Assembly: GCA_018715525.1 (NCBI GenBank)
Contig: DVLL01000020.1
Location: 1-64,000 of the forward strand
Direction: 5' to 3'
DNA from: Candidatus Faeciplasma pullistercoris
Lineage (GTDB): Bacteria; Bacillota; Clostridia; Oscillospirales; Ruminococcaceae
DNA length: 64,000 bases
A program made the position numbers and the translations under genes. Below the pieces are notes generated by a model that ran no database searches, had not been told where the DNA came from, and saw nothing but the letters and a program-made list of their open reading frames with translations. Shown in pieces: positions 54,591-62,918 of the stretch (the first letter of the stretch is position 1; each line of letters opens with the position of its first letter).

Positions 54591-54619
54591 TTGATTTTGT
54601 CAATGCGATATGTTATCAT
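54591..54619 (+). promoter_or_regulatory. maf promoter
   Basis: TTGATT (54591-54596), 17-bp spacer, TATCAT (54614-54619). Its -35 box is one base from the -35 box of the divergent transporter promoter. Confidence 0.65.
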
Positions 54620-54671
54620 ATTTACAATGATATATCAACATCAAAAACATGTTAAAAGGGGTGCGCGAGTG

Positions 54672-55259
54672 ATGAGCAGCGCCAAAATTAAATACCTTCT
54701 CGCTTCTCAGTCTCCAAGGCGTGCGGAGCTGATGAAATACATAACCGATGAATTTGAAATACTTCCTTCCGACTGCGACGAGACCGTCCCGGACGGCATA
54801 GAGCCGGAGGAAATCCCCGAGCTGCTGGCTGCGAGAAAGGCTCTGAGCGTGAGCAGACTTAAAAAGAACAGGTTGGTAATAGGCTGCGACACCGTCGTCA
54901 TCATAGACGGCGTGATCTTGGGAAAGCCCCACACTCCGGACAGAGCGATAAGCATGCTAAAGACTCTTTCCGGCAGGACTCATACTGTTGTGAGCGGAGT
55001 GTGCATATGCTATAAGGGAAAAACCATGTCCTTCTCCCAAAAGACGCTCGTGAGCTTTTACGAGCTTTTCGAGGAGGAAATACGCGACTATGTCCAAAGC
55101 TGCAAGCCGCTTGACAAGGCGGGAGCGTACGGGATCCAGGACAAGGGCGGGCTGTTCGTCCGCGAGATATCAGGCGACTACTACAATATAGTCGGCTTGC
55201 CGGTAGCAAGGCTGAAAAGGGAGATAGACAAGCTTGTCTCCATCTGCGAAAGGGAGTAG
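54672..55259 (+). CDS. maf: Maf nucleoside-triphosphate pyrophosphatase
   Basis: 195 residues, cytosolic house-cleaning enzyme that hydrolyses non-canonical or excess nucleotides to monophosphates. Signatures are YLLASQSPRRAELM near the start, the ARKA helix, GCDTVVIIDGVILGKP and the AGAYGIQDKGGLFVREISGDYYNIVGLP end. The start is ATG 54672, or GTG 54669 directly before it. AAAGGGG lies about 10 bases upstream. It heads a run with the small unknown gene and perhaps the lipid kinase. Confidence 0.95.
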   Translation: MSSAKIKYLLASQSPRRAELMKYITDEFEILPSDCDETVPDGIEPEEIPELLAARKALSVSRLKKNRLVIGCDTVVIIDGVILGKPHTPDRAISMLKTLSGRTHTVVSGVCICYKGKTMSFSQKTLVSFYELFEEEIRDYVQSCKPLDKAGAYGIQDKGGLFVREISGDYYNIVGLPVARLKREIDKLVSICERE

Positions 55260-55262
55260 ACC

Positions 55263-55577
55263 ATGGGACTTTTTAAGAAAAAGGACAAATACGCCCTGTC
55301 CCGCAAGGAGCTTATGCGCTTCAGCGGAAAATCTCTCCAGTACGCGGTCGAGAGGATAGACGGGCAGGAAAAGGTCTTGGGCAAGAACGGAGGCATAATC
55401 GTGCTTGACGACGTAATAGTCGTGATGTGCGAGGCAAAAGAGGTTTTCCGCTGCAAAATCAAGGACTCGACAGTGGCGGAGCTTCTGAGCGGAAACGGCG
55501 TTGAAATAAGCGGCTACGACGCCTATACCGGAGAGAAAAGATACGTTACCGCTCACTACTCCTACTACAGAAAATAA
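55263..55577 (+). CDS. small protein of unknown function after maf
   Basis: 104 residues, 3 bp after maf, and the maf end supplies its ribosome site (GAAAGGGAG). The basic N-terminus MGLFKKKDKYALSRKEL is followed by a compact mix of strands (GGIIVLDDVIVVMC, EVFRCKI, VEISGYDAYTGEKRYVTAHYSYY). There is no signal or membrane segment. I know no family. The tight spacing suggests coexpression with maf. Confidence 0.75.
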   Translation: MGLFKKKDKYALSRKELMRFSGKSLQYAVERIDGQEKVLGKNGGIIVLDDVIVVMCEAKEVFRCKIKDSTVAELLSGNGVEISGYDAYTGEKRYVTAHYSYYRK

Positions 55578-55630
55578 TCTCCGGAAATTTTCCCGCACAA
55601 TAAGCGAACGGCGTTATTAAGAGGTTTCAT

Positions 55631-56578
55631 ATGGATGAAATTCAGATGATTGACAGAAAAAAGCTTCTGTTTGTATACAACCCGATCTCAGGAACAAGAA
55701 TAATCTCGAGAAAGCTCTCGCAAATAGTCGATATTTTCACAAAATACGGCTATGACGTCACCTGCCACCCTACCCAGCAAAGAAACGACTGCATGGAAAC
55801 AGTTATCCGCTGCCATGACAAATATGACCTTATAGTAATCTCGGGCGGAGACGGCACGCTCAACGAGGCGGTAAACGGCTTTATGAAATGCGGCTACCGC
55901 AATAGGTTCGGCTATCTGCCCAGCGGCTCAACCAACGACTTCTCTCACTCGATAGGAATGCCGGCGCAGACCGCCGACGCCGCAAGAGCGATAATGGAGG
56001 GCACCCCTATTAGCTATGACCTCGGGAACCTGAACGGAAGGTTCTTTACCTATGTCGCGGGCTTCGGCACCCTCGCCGAGGTCTCCTACAGCACGCCCCA
56101 GAACCTTAAAAACACCCTCGGCTTTACCGCCTACCTCCTCAACGGCATCTCCGCGCTTTCCTCGATAGAGTCCTACAATATCCAATACGAGACTCCCGAA
56201 AAATCCGACTCGGGAGAATATCTGCTCGGACTTGTCACAAACTCGCTCTATGTCGGCGGCTTCAGGAACATCCTTGTCAACGACGTATCCTTAAACGACG
56301 GCTTGTTTGAGATACTGCTCGTAAGAAAGCCTAAGACCGCCGCGGATATGTCTGCCGTGGCGTCGAGCCTTCTCAAGCACGATTTCAACAACAGGTTTAT
56401 AGAATGCTTCAAGTCAAAAAGCATAAGGATAACCTGCGACAAGCCGATATCATGGACGCTTGACGGCGAGAGCGGCGGCTCTTACGAGCTTTCAATCATA
56501 GAAAATCACCATGGCGCGATGAATATCATCGGCGGCAGCGAACAGACCGCGCAGCCGCAAAGACCGGCTGCTGTCTGA
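55631..56578 (+). CDS. diacylglycerol kinase-family lipid kinase (YegS/BmrU type)
   Basis: 315 residues, cytosolic face of the membrane. The catalytic domain opens KKLLFVYNPISGTR, followed by the ATP-site motif VISGGDGTLNEAVNG (about 76-90) and GYLPSGSTNDFSHS. The C-terminal beta-sandwich domain contains NSLYVGGF and ends with DGESGG. It probably phosphorylates diacylglycerol or a related lipid. The start is ATG after AAGAGG. Confidence 0.92.
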   Translation: MDEIQMIDRKKLLFVYNPISGTRIISRKLSQIVDIFTKYGYDVTCHPTQQRNDCMETVIRCHDKYDLIVISGGDGTLNEAVNGFMKCGYRNRFGYLPSGSTNDFSHSIGMPAQTADAARAIMEGTPISYDLGNLNGRFFTYVAGFGTLAEVSYSTPQNLKNTLGFTAYLLNGISALSSIESYNIQYETPEKSDSGEYLLGLVTNSLYVGGFRNILVNDVSLNDGLFEILLVRKPKTAADMSAVASSLLKHDFNNRFIECFKSKSIRITCDKPISWTLDGESGGSYELSIIENHHGAMNIIGGSEQTAQPQRPAAV

Positions 56579-56613
56579 TGACCCCAGTGCCGGACAGCCG
56601 TAAATGAACATAA

Positions 56614-56666
56614 AAACCAGCCTGACCGCAGCCCTGAAGGCGCCGACAGTCGGCTGGTTTATTTTT
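56614..56666. terminator. bidirectional terminator
   Basis: AAACCAGCC (56615-56623) pairs with GGCTGGTTT (56652-56660), with an inner hairpin and T-runs on both strands. It lies between the lipid kinase gene and the convergent membrane spermidine-synthase-like gene. Confidence 0.75.
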
Positions 56667-56705
56667 GATCTTAACGCTTAGTTCTCGGCTCCAAGCGCCC
56701 GCGGC

Positions 56706-58292
56706 TCAACCGACAAGCATTTCGTAAAGCTCCTTTATACTCTTGCCCTTCATCATACCCTTCAGGCTTTCAATCTCATCGATTATCATGTCGTCAAGCA
56801 CGCTCATGCCCAAAAGCTCCACCGGCGCCTTGTCGTCGGTAAAAACAAATCCAGATGGCTCAACCTCATAGATCTCACGCGACACCCTTTCAAGGAAGTA
56901 CCTGAGCTCGCTGCTGCCGACGGTTTCCACCATATTATCAAGCTGCTCCTTGCAGTCATAGCTGTCAGAAGCGAAGATCTCCACATTTCCGCTCCTTGTG
57001 TCAGCAGCATAAACGCTGTCAAACACCGAGCATATGGTGGTTTCGAGGCAGTCGTTTATGCCTCCCGGGTTGTCCGTATTCATATTTACGTTGACAACTA
57101 AAGCTCCGCCGGGATTAAGCTTGTTTTTTACCTCGGTGAAGAACTCGACGCTGCACATCTGGAACGGTATGGTTATATCCTGATAGGCGTCCACCATGAT
57201 TACGTCGTAGGTCTTGTCAGTAGCGGCGATATAGGCCCTGCCGTCCTCGGTATAGGTCTTGACGCACTCCGGAAGCTCAAAGTACTCGTGAGAAAGATTG
57301 ATTATTTTCTGGTCTATCTCCACTCCGTCTATATCGCTCAAATCATAATATTCCACGCACTGCGAGGCAAAGGTGCCTGTGCCGAGACCGAGTACCAGCA
57401 CCGACAATCCGTTGTCCTGACCCGCTCCGGCCATGGCGGGAGCGGCAAGCGCGTAATCGTAAAACATCCCCGTCAGTCCGCCGTCCTTAAGCTTTATCGA
57501 CTGCACGCCGAACAGCACGTTGGTGGACAGTATTATCGAGTCGCCGTCATCCTCCACGCGCAAATAGTTGTATATCGACTCGCCCTCGTATAAAATATTG
57601 TTCGCCCAGAAGGCCATGCCTATATTGTTCGATAAAATACCGAGGACAAGCGCGACGACGGCTATCACCGACGCCGAAACAACATGCCTTTTGCGAAATA
57701 TAAAGTATATAAGGCAGACAGCGTAAAGTATCCCCGCGAAAATGACGAATGTAGCCGAAGTCCCGACAAAGGGGATAGTGACAAACGTGGGAAGAAACGT
57801 TCCTATAATGCTTCCTACTGTGTTGCACGCCTCGATTATTCCTGTCGTCCTGCCGTTTTCCTCAAGACTTCCTACTGCGAACTTGACAAGGTTCGGCGTG
57901 ACCATTCCCAAAACAAGCAGCGGGAATACAAAGACAAGTATACAGCTCACAAACGCCGCAGTGACAAGATAGTTGCTTGTGACAAAGAGAGCAAGCACAA
58001 GCGCCACGCCTGCTATAATAAACTTTCCCACAAGGGGTATGAGCATCGTCCATGTCGCGGCGGCAAAGAGCCATACAAAAAGCCTGTCCGGGTTTTTGTG
58101 CTTGTCCGCCATCCTTCCGCCTATGACGTTTCCTAAAGCCATGGCTATCATTATCGTTCCTATGATTATAGTCCATACCATCTGAGACGAGGAAAAGTAC
58201 GGAGCCATAAGCCGGGAAGCTCCAAGCTCTATAGCCATTACCGAAAGTCCGGAAAAGAATCCTGTGACATAAAACAGCCATTTGTTTTTCAT
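56706..58292 (-). CDS. membrane-fused spermidine synthase-like protein
   Basis: 528 residues. The N-terminal 215 or so residues form about seven membrane helices (FSGLSVMAIELGASRLMAPYFSSS at the start). The C-terminal half is a Rossmann methyltransferase-fold domain with VLVLGLGTGTFASQCVEYY, DGVEID and VIMVDAYQD, as in polyamine aminopropyltransferases. Such fused proteins are widespread and their true product is often unclear. The start is ATG with TAGGAGGAC upstream. It may be read through from the FGGY kinase, since the 99-bp gap holds a hairpin without a T-run. Confidence 0.85.
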   Translation of the reverse strand: MKNKWLFYVTGFFSGLSVMAIELGASRLMAPYFSSSQMVWTIIIGTIMIAMALGNVIGGRMADKHKNPDRLFVWLFAAATWTMLIPLVGKFIIAGVALVLALFVTSNYLVTAAFVSCILVFVFPLLVLGMVTPNLVKFAVGSLEENGRTTGIIEACNTVGSIIGTFLPTFVTIPFVGTSATFVIFAGILYAVCLIYFIFRKRHVVSASVIAVVALVLGILSNNIGMAFWANNILYEGESIYNYLRVEDDGDSIILSTNVLFGVQSIKLKDGGLTGMFYDYALAAPAMAGAGQDNGLSVLVLGLGTGTFASQCVEYYDLSDIDGVEIDQKIINLSHEYFELPECVKTYTEDGRAYIAATDKTYDVIMVDAYQDITIPFQMCSVEFFTEVKNKLNPGGALVVNVNMNTDNPGGINDCLETTICSVFDSVYAADTRSGNVEIFASDSYDCKEQLDNMVETVGSSELRYFLERVSREIYEVEPSGFVFTDDKAPVELLGMSVLDDMIIDEIESLKGMMKGKSIKELYEMLVG

Positions 58293-58391
58293 AGCGTCCT
58301 CCTAAAAAAATAAAGCTGCCCGTCCGCAGACCGGCTGCGCCGCCCTGAAAGCAGCGCAGCCGAAACGTCCCGCAGAGGGCATCACAGCTTG

Positions 58392-59966
58392 TCAGAAGCT
58401 CGCTACGGCTGCCTTTTCAGCCTCGAGCATCTTCTTATAGTTTTCAATGTAGGTATTAAAGCCGGCAACATCGGCAGGATCGGGCTGCTCGGTTATAGAC
58501 TTCATGCCCGCAAACACCCTGTTGTCAAGGAAGTCCTCAAGAGCCTCGCCCTCGCCCTTAAGCGCCATGTACTGGGCAAGAACAGCCATACCCCACGCTC
58601 CGCCCTCTCCGGCGGTCTCCATAACGGATACGGGGGTGTTCATAGCGGCGGCAAGGAGCTTCTGTCCCACGCCCTTTGTCTTGAAGTAGCCTCCGTGTCC
58701 CAAAATCTTATCTATTTCGACATTTTCGGAAAGGAGTATGTCAAGACCTATCTTCAGCGTCGCAAGCGCGGACAAAAGGTGGCAGCGCATGAGATTTGCA
58801 AGGGTAAAGCTGGTGTCGGGAGACCTTAAAACCATCGGTCTTCCCTCGTCAAGATGGGTTATCGGCTCGCCTGAGAAGTAGTTGCAGGAAACGAGTCCCG
58901 AGCAGTCAGCGTCTCCGGTCATCGCGCAGTTAAGAAGCATGTCGTAAAGCTCGGGCTTTCTTATCGGGTGTCCCGAAAGGTTGGCAAACTCGTTGAATAT
59001 CCTTATCCACGCGTCAAGATCGCTTGAGCAGTTGTTGCAGTGCACCATCGCAACAGGCAGTCCGGAGGGGGTGGTTACCATGTCTATCTCGGGATAAAGC
59101 TTTGAAAGAGCCTTATTGAGCACTATCATCGCGAATACGGAGGTTCCCGCGGAAACATTGCCGGTCTTTGCCCTTACGCTGTTCGTAGCGACCATGCCGG
59201 TGCCGGCGTCTCCCTCAGGAGGACATATCGGCACTCCCGCCTTGAGCGTTCCGGTAGGATCAAGGAACTTCGCTCCAGCCTCGGTGAGGTATCCGGCGTT
59301 CTCTCCGGCGGTAAGCACCCCGGGAAGCACCGTCTCAAGCGTCCAGCCGAAGCCGTAGGGCTTTATGAGCTCGTTGAACTTAGCTACCATCCCGGCGTCA
59401 TAGGTTCCGGTAGAGGAATCTATCGGGAACATTCCGGACGCCTCGCCTACTCCCAGCACCTTGTTGCCGGTGAGCATATAGTGGATGTATCCGGCAAGGG
59501 TGAGCACATAGCTTATATTCTTAACATGCTCTTCCTTGTTTAAAATAGCCTGATAAAGGTGAGCTATGCTCCAGCGCTGGGGAATATTGAAGCCGAACAG
59601 CTCCGAAAGCTCCTCGCTCGCCTTGGCGGTCATGGTATTTCTCCATGTCCTGAACGGCACGAGCAGGTTTCCGTCCTTGTCAAACGCCATGTAGCCGTGC
59701 ATCATCGCGCTGAATCCCATCGAGCCGATAGTCTCCAGCGGAGCGCCGTACTTGTCCGAGTAGTCCTTCGCAAGAATGCGGTACGCGTCCTTGAGTCCCT
59801 CGCTTATATCCTCGAGAGAATATGTCCAAACTCCGTTTTCGAGACGGTTCTCCCAGTCATGCGCGCCGGAGGCGATGACTGCGCTGTTCTCATCTATAAG
59901 TATTGCCTTGATTCTTGTCGAACCGAATTCGATGCCGAGAAATGTCTTTGAGGGGTTGATATTCAT
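58392..59966 (-). CDS. FGGY-family carbohydrate kinase
   Basis: 524 residues from ATG 59966 (AAAGGGTGG upstream). GTG 59978 in the same frame is the alternative. The FGGY fold shows the first phosphate loop [15 protein letters not shown], the DAGTG stretch with GNVSAGTSV and the second ATP loop [19 protein letters not shown]. The family covers xylulo-, ribulo-, glycero- and related kinases. This one does not match a single named type by eye. The context of plant-polysaccharide genes suggests a pentose or derived sugar. Confidence 0.88.
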   Translation of the reverse strand: MNINPSKTFLGIEFGSTRIKAILIDENSAVIASGAHDWENRLENGVWTYSLEDISEGLKDAYRILAKDYSDKYGAPLETIGSMGFSAMMHGYMAFDKDGNLLVPFRTWRNTMTAKASEELSELFGFNIPQRWSIAHLYQAILNKEEHVKNISYVLTLAGYIHYMLTGNKVLGVGEASGMFPIDSSTGTYDAGMVAKFNELIKPYGFGWTLETVLPGVLTAGENAGYLTEAGAKFLDPTGTLKAGVPICPPEGDAGTGMVATNSVRAKTGNVSAGTSVFAMIVLNKALSKLYPEIDMVTTPSGLPVAMVHCNNCSSDLDAWIRIFNEFANLSGHPIRKPELYDMLLNCAMTGDADCSGLVSCNYFSGEPITHLDEGRPMVLRSPDTSFTLANLMRCHLLSALATLKIGLDILLSENVEIDKILGHGGYFKTKGVGQKLLAAAMNTPVSVMETAGEGGAWGMAVLAQYMALKGEGEALEDFLDNRVFAGMKSITEQPDPADVAGFNTYIENYKKMLEAEKAAVASF

Positions 59967-60005
59967 ATTTGTAGCCACCCTTTCTTTACAGAAAATATTA
60001 CCTAG

Positions 60006-60034
60006 ATTATACCCTGCGCGTCCGCCGTTGTCAA
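60006..60034 (-). promoter_or_regulatory. FGGY kinase promoter
   Basis: Minus strand TTGACA (60029-60034), 17-bp spacer, TATAAT (60006-60011): both hexamers are exact consensus. Confidence 0.85.
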
Positions 60035-60097
60035 GAAATCACAGATATGAACATACCGAAAATGCGTTTAAAAATAATTTTTGTAACAAAAATGTAA

Positions 60098-60126
60098 TTG
60101 TAATTTTGTTAAGTATGTGATAAAAT
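60098..60126 (+). promoter_or_regulatory. murA promoter
   Basis: TTGTAA (60098-60103), 17-bp spacer, TAAAAT (60121-60126). The ribosome site TTAGGAG lies at 60176-60182. Confidence 0.65.
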
Positions 60127-60188
60127 AACTTAGATATTATTAAGGAAAGCTTAAGCACCGCTGATCCGGCGCTTATTAGGAGATATAT

Positions 60189-61469
60189 ATGGACAAGTTT
60201 GTAATCACCGGCGGGATACCCCTGCACGGGTCGGTAGTCATAAGCGGAGCCAAGAACGCCGCTGTCGCGATCGTAGCCGCGACCATACTTGCGGACGAGC
60301 CCTGCGTGCTTGAGAACGTGCCTGAGATAAGCGATATAAGCATATCCCTGCGCATACTCTATGAGATGGGCGCGAGCATCAAGATACTCGGCAAGAACAC
60401 CATAAGAATAGATACTCGCGGTATTTCCGACCCGGTAGTGCCCTATGACCTTGCCCGCTCGATGAGAGCGTCAAGCTACTTTTTAGGCACTCTTCTGGGC
60501 AGGTTCCACAAGGCTGACGTCCCCATGCCGGGCGGCTGCGACCTCGGAGACAGACCGATAGACCAGCACCTCAAGGCGTTCAACAGCCTCGGCGCAGAGC
60601 ATACCATAGACGGAGGAATAGTAAGCCTTCGCGCCGACAGCCTTATAGGCAGCCAGATTTACTTCGACATCAACACCGTCGGCGGAACGATAAACGCCAT
60701 ATTCGCCGCCGTAAAGGCTCAGGGTCTGACTGTCATCGAAAACGCGGCCAAGGAGCCTCACATAGTAGACCTTGCCAACTTCCTGAACTCGATGGGCGCA
60801 GACATCATGGGAGCCGGAACGGATGTCATAAAGATAAGAGGCGTCAATAGGCTCAAGGGCGTGACCTACGCAATTATCCCCGACCAGATAGAGGCCGGAA
60901 CATATATGGTAGCTGCGGCAGCCACCCACGGCGACGTCTGGATAAACAACATCATACCCAAGCACCTCGAATCCATAACCGCAAAGCTGCGCAAGGTGGG
61001 CGCGACTGTCGAGGAGTATGACGAGTGCTTACACATCTACACAAGCGGGCCGCTTGTCAAGACCAGCCTCAAGACGCTTCCTCACCCCGGCTTCCCGACC
61101 GACATGCAGCCCCAGTTCTCCACCCTGTTGACTACCGCGGAGGGCACCAGCGTCGTCACAGACGACATCTTTGACAACCGCTTCAGGTATGTAAGCGAGC
61201 TGCGCAGAATGGGCGCGGACATAACCGTCGAGGGCACCACTGCCGTTATCCAGGGAGTGCGGAAGCTAAAGGGCGCTACGGTAAGAGCTACCGACCTGCG
61301 AGCGGGAGCGGCTCTGGTCATAGCGGGAATGATGGCAAGCGGCGTTACCACCGTTGAAAACATCTTCCACATCGAAAGAGGCTATGAGAATATCGACGAC
61401 AAGCTCAAGGGTCTGGGCGCGGACATCAAGAGAGTGTCCGACTACGAGAATGCCCGAAAGATAGTATAA
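60189..61469 (+). CDS. murA: UDP-N-acetylglucosamine 1-carboxyvinyltransferase
   Basis: First committed step of peptidoglycan synthesis: adds enolpyruvate to UDP-GlcNAc. 426 residues, cytosolic. Lys22-Asn23 (SGAKNAA), the active-site Cys117 in MPGGCDLGDRP (Cys kept, so fosfomycin-sensitive type) and the later ATDLRAGAALVIAG with the catalytic Asp are all present. It is the first of a run with the WalJ-type hydrolase and rlmH. Confidence 0.97.
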   Translation: MDKFVITGGIPLHGSVVISGAKNAAVAIVAATILADEPCVLENVPEISDISISLRILYEMGASIKILGKNTIRIDTRGISDPVVPYDLARSMRASSYFLGTLLGRFHKADVPMPGGCDLGDRPIDQHLKAFNSLGAEHTIDGGIVSLRADSLIGSQIYFDINTVGGTINAIFAAVKAQGLTVIENAAKEPHIVDLANFLNSMGADIMGAGTDVIKIRGVNRLKGVTYAIIPDQIEAGTYMVAAAATHGDVWINNIIPKHLESITAKLRKVGATVEEYDECLHIYTSGPLVKTSLKTLPHPGFPTDMQPQFSTLLTTAEGTSVVTDDIFDNRFRYVSELRRMGADITVEGTTAVIQGVRKLKGATVRATDLRAGAALVIAGMMASGVTTVENIFHIERGYENIDDKLKGLGADIKRVSDYENARKIV

Positions 61470-61570
61470 ACTATAAAAACATGCTTATCTATGCAGATTC
61501 CTGCCTGCGCGGAAATCTGCATAATTATTGGGCTGCCAAAGCCTTAGAATCTGCAAAAGGATGTGTCAGG

Positions 61571-62356
61571 ATGCCAAGAGTATACCCGCTGTTTTCCTCA
61601 AGCTCGGGAAACTCATGCTATATAGGCTCAAAGTCGGAGGGAATACTCATCGACGCCGGCGTCAGCTGCAAAAAGCTGGTCTGCGCCCTTGGCTCCAATG
61701 ATATCTCCCCGGCGGCTGTCAAGGCGATATTTATCACCCACGACCACAGCGACCATATCTCCGGGCTTAAAGTCTTTACAAAAAATTATAATATCCCGGT
61801 ATACGCCGCTCCCAAGACAATGGAGTATCTTATCAGCCGCGGACATATATCCTCAAGAGGCGAGGAGGTTGAAATAGGCGTGGAAAAGGTTGTCGGGGAC
61901 TTTTCGGTGACATCCTTTGCCACCCCTCACGACGCCGTTCAGAGCGTGGGATACAGAATAGTGACCCCGGACGGAAAGTCCGCCTGCATATGCACAGACC
62001 TGGGACATATCACTGCGGATGTCGAAAAAAACCTGTGCGGCTGCGAGCTGGTGCTCCTTGAGTCAAACTATGACGAAAGAATGCTCAGGACAGGATCGTA
62101 TCCTTACATACTCAAGCAGCGGATAGCCTCGCCGGACGGGCATCTTTCCAACTGCGCCAGCGCGCGCGAGGTCAAACGGCTTATTTCCGCCGGAACGACA
62201 AGGATAATCCTCGGGCATCTGAGCCGGGAGAACAACACTCCTCAGATAGCGGAAAACACGCTTATGCGTGAGCTTGGCGGCGACTTTGTTCAAAACAAGG
62301 ATTACCTCATGTACATAGCAAAGCCGGAAAGCACCGGAATGACTGTAACATATTAG
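61571..62356 (+). CDS. MBL-fold metallo-hydrolase (YycJ/WalJ type)
   Basis: 261 residues, cytosolic. The start is ATG 61571 with AAAGGA upstream, and the longer frame before it begins just after murA and lacks family sequence. FSSSSGNSCYIGS opens the domain. Zinc ligands are in ITHDHSDHISGL, FATPHD, CTDLGH and the final LGHLSRENN. Relatives such as WalJ are exonuclease-like proteins linked to the WalKR cell-wall regulon. It stands between murA and rlmH, as is common in Firmicutes. Confidence 0.9.
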   Translation: MPRVYPLFSSSSGNSCYIGSKSEGILIDAGVSCKKLVCALGSNDISPAAVKAIFITHDHSDHISGLKVFTKNYNIPVYAAPKTMEYLISRGHISSRGEEVEIGVEKVVGDFSVTSFATPHDAVQSVGYRIVTPDGKSACICTDLGHITADVEKNLCGCELVLLESNYDERMLRTGSYPYILKQRIASPDGHLSNCASAREVKRLISAGTTRIILGHLSRENNTPQIAENTLMRELGGDFVQNKDYLMYIAKPESTGMTVTY

Positions 62357-62365
62357 AATAAAATT

Positions 62366-62848
62366 ATGAATATAAACATCATCTGCGTGGGAAAGCTCAA
62401 GGAGAGCTGGTGGCGAGACGCCGCAGCCGAATACTCAAAGCGAATAGGAGGATACGCGAGCCTTAAAATAATCGAGGCAAACGAATCAAGGCTGCCTGAC
62501 AAGCCGTCTCAAAAGGAAATAGAGCAGGCTCTTTCCGCTGAAGCCGAGCAGATACGCAAATACGCCTCCGAGAAAAAAGCGTACAACATCGCGATGTGCA
62601 TAGAGGGCAGGCAGATGTCCAGCGAGGAGCTTGCGCAAGCTATTCAGTCAGCGTCGATAAACGGGTTTGGCAGCGTGAACTTCATTATAGGAAGCTCGTT
62701 CGGGCTCGCCAAGGAAATAAAGGACATCTCACAGCTCAGGCTATCAATATCCAAAATGACCCTGCCTCACCAGCTCGCACGAGTGGTTCTGACAGAGCAG
62801 ATATACCGAGCGCTTTCAATAATCAACAACGGAAAATACCATAAGTAG
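62366..62848 (+). CDS. rlmH: 23S rRNA (pseudouridine1915-N3)-methyltransferase
   Basis: SPOUT-class enzyme of 160 residues that methylates pseudouridine 1915 in helix 69 of 23S rRNA. The family landmarks are IICVGKLKESWWRDAAAEYSKRI, the SAM knot NFIIGSSFGL and the conserved end YRALSIINNGKYHK. It starts 9 bp after the WalJ-type gene. Confidence 0.97.
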   Translation: MNINIICVGKLKESWWRDAAAEYSKRIGGYASLKIIEANESRLPDKPSQKEIEQALSAEAEQIRKYASEKKAYNIAMCIEGRQMSSEELAQAIQSASINGFGSVNFIIGSSFGLAKEIKDISQLRLSISKMTLPHQLARVVLTEQIYRALSIINNGKYHK

Positions 62849-62853
62849 CAGCC

Positions 62854-62894
62854 AAAAGCGCCGCCCCGTATTTACAACGGGACGGCGCTTTTTT
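62854..62894. terminator. bidirectional terminator after rlmH
   Basis: AAAAGCGCCGCCCCGT (62854-62869) pairs with ACGGGACGGCGCTTTT (62876-62891), then TTT. It lies between rlmH and the convergent GH43 gene. Confidence 0.88.
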
Positions 62895-62918
62895 CGCTCT
62901 GTCCTACAGCATTTCCTT

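Noticed and set aside
58330..58380. Terminator between the FGGY kinase and the membrane spermidine-synthase-like gene
   Set aside because: GGCTGCGC/GCGCAGCC forms a hairpin, but no T-run follows on the minus strand, so I do not call termination.
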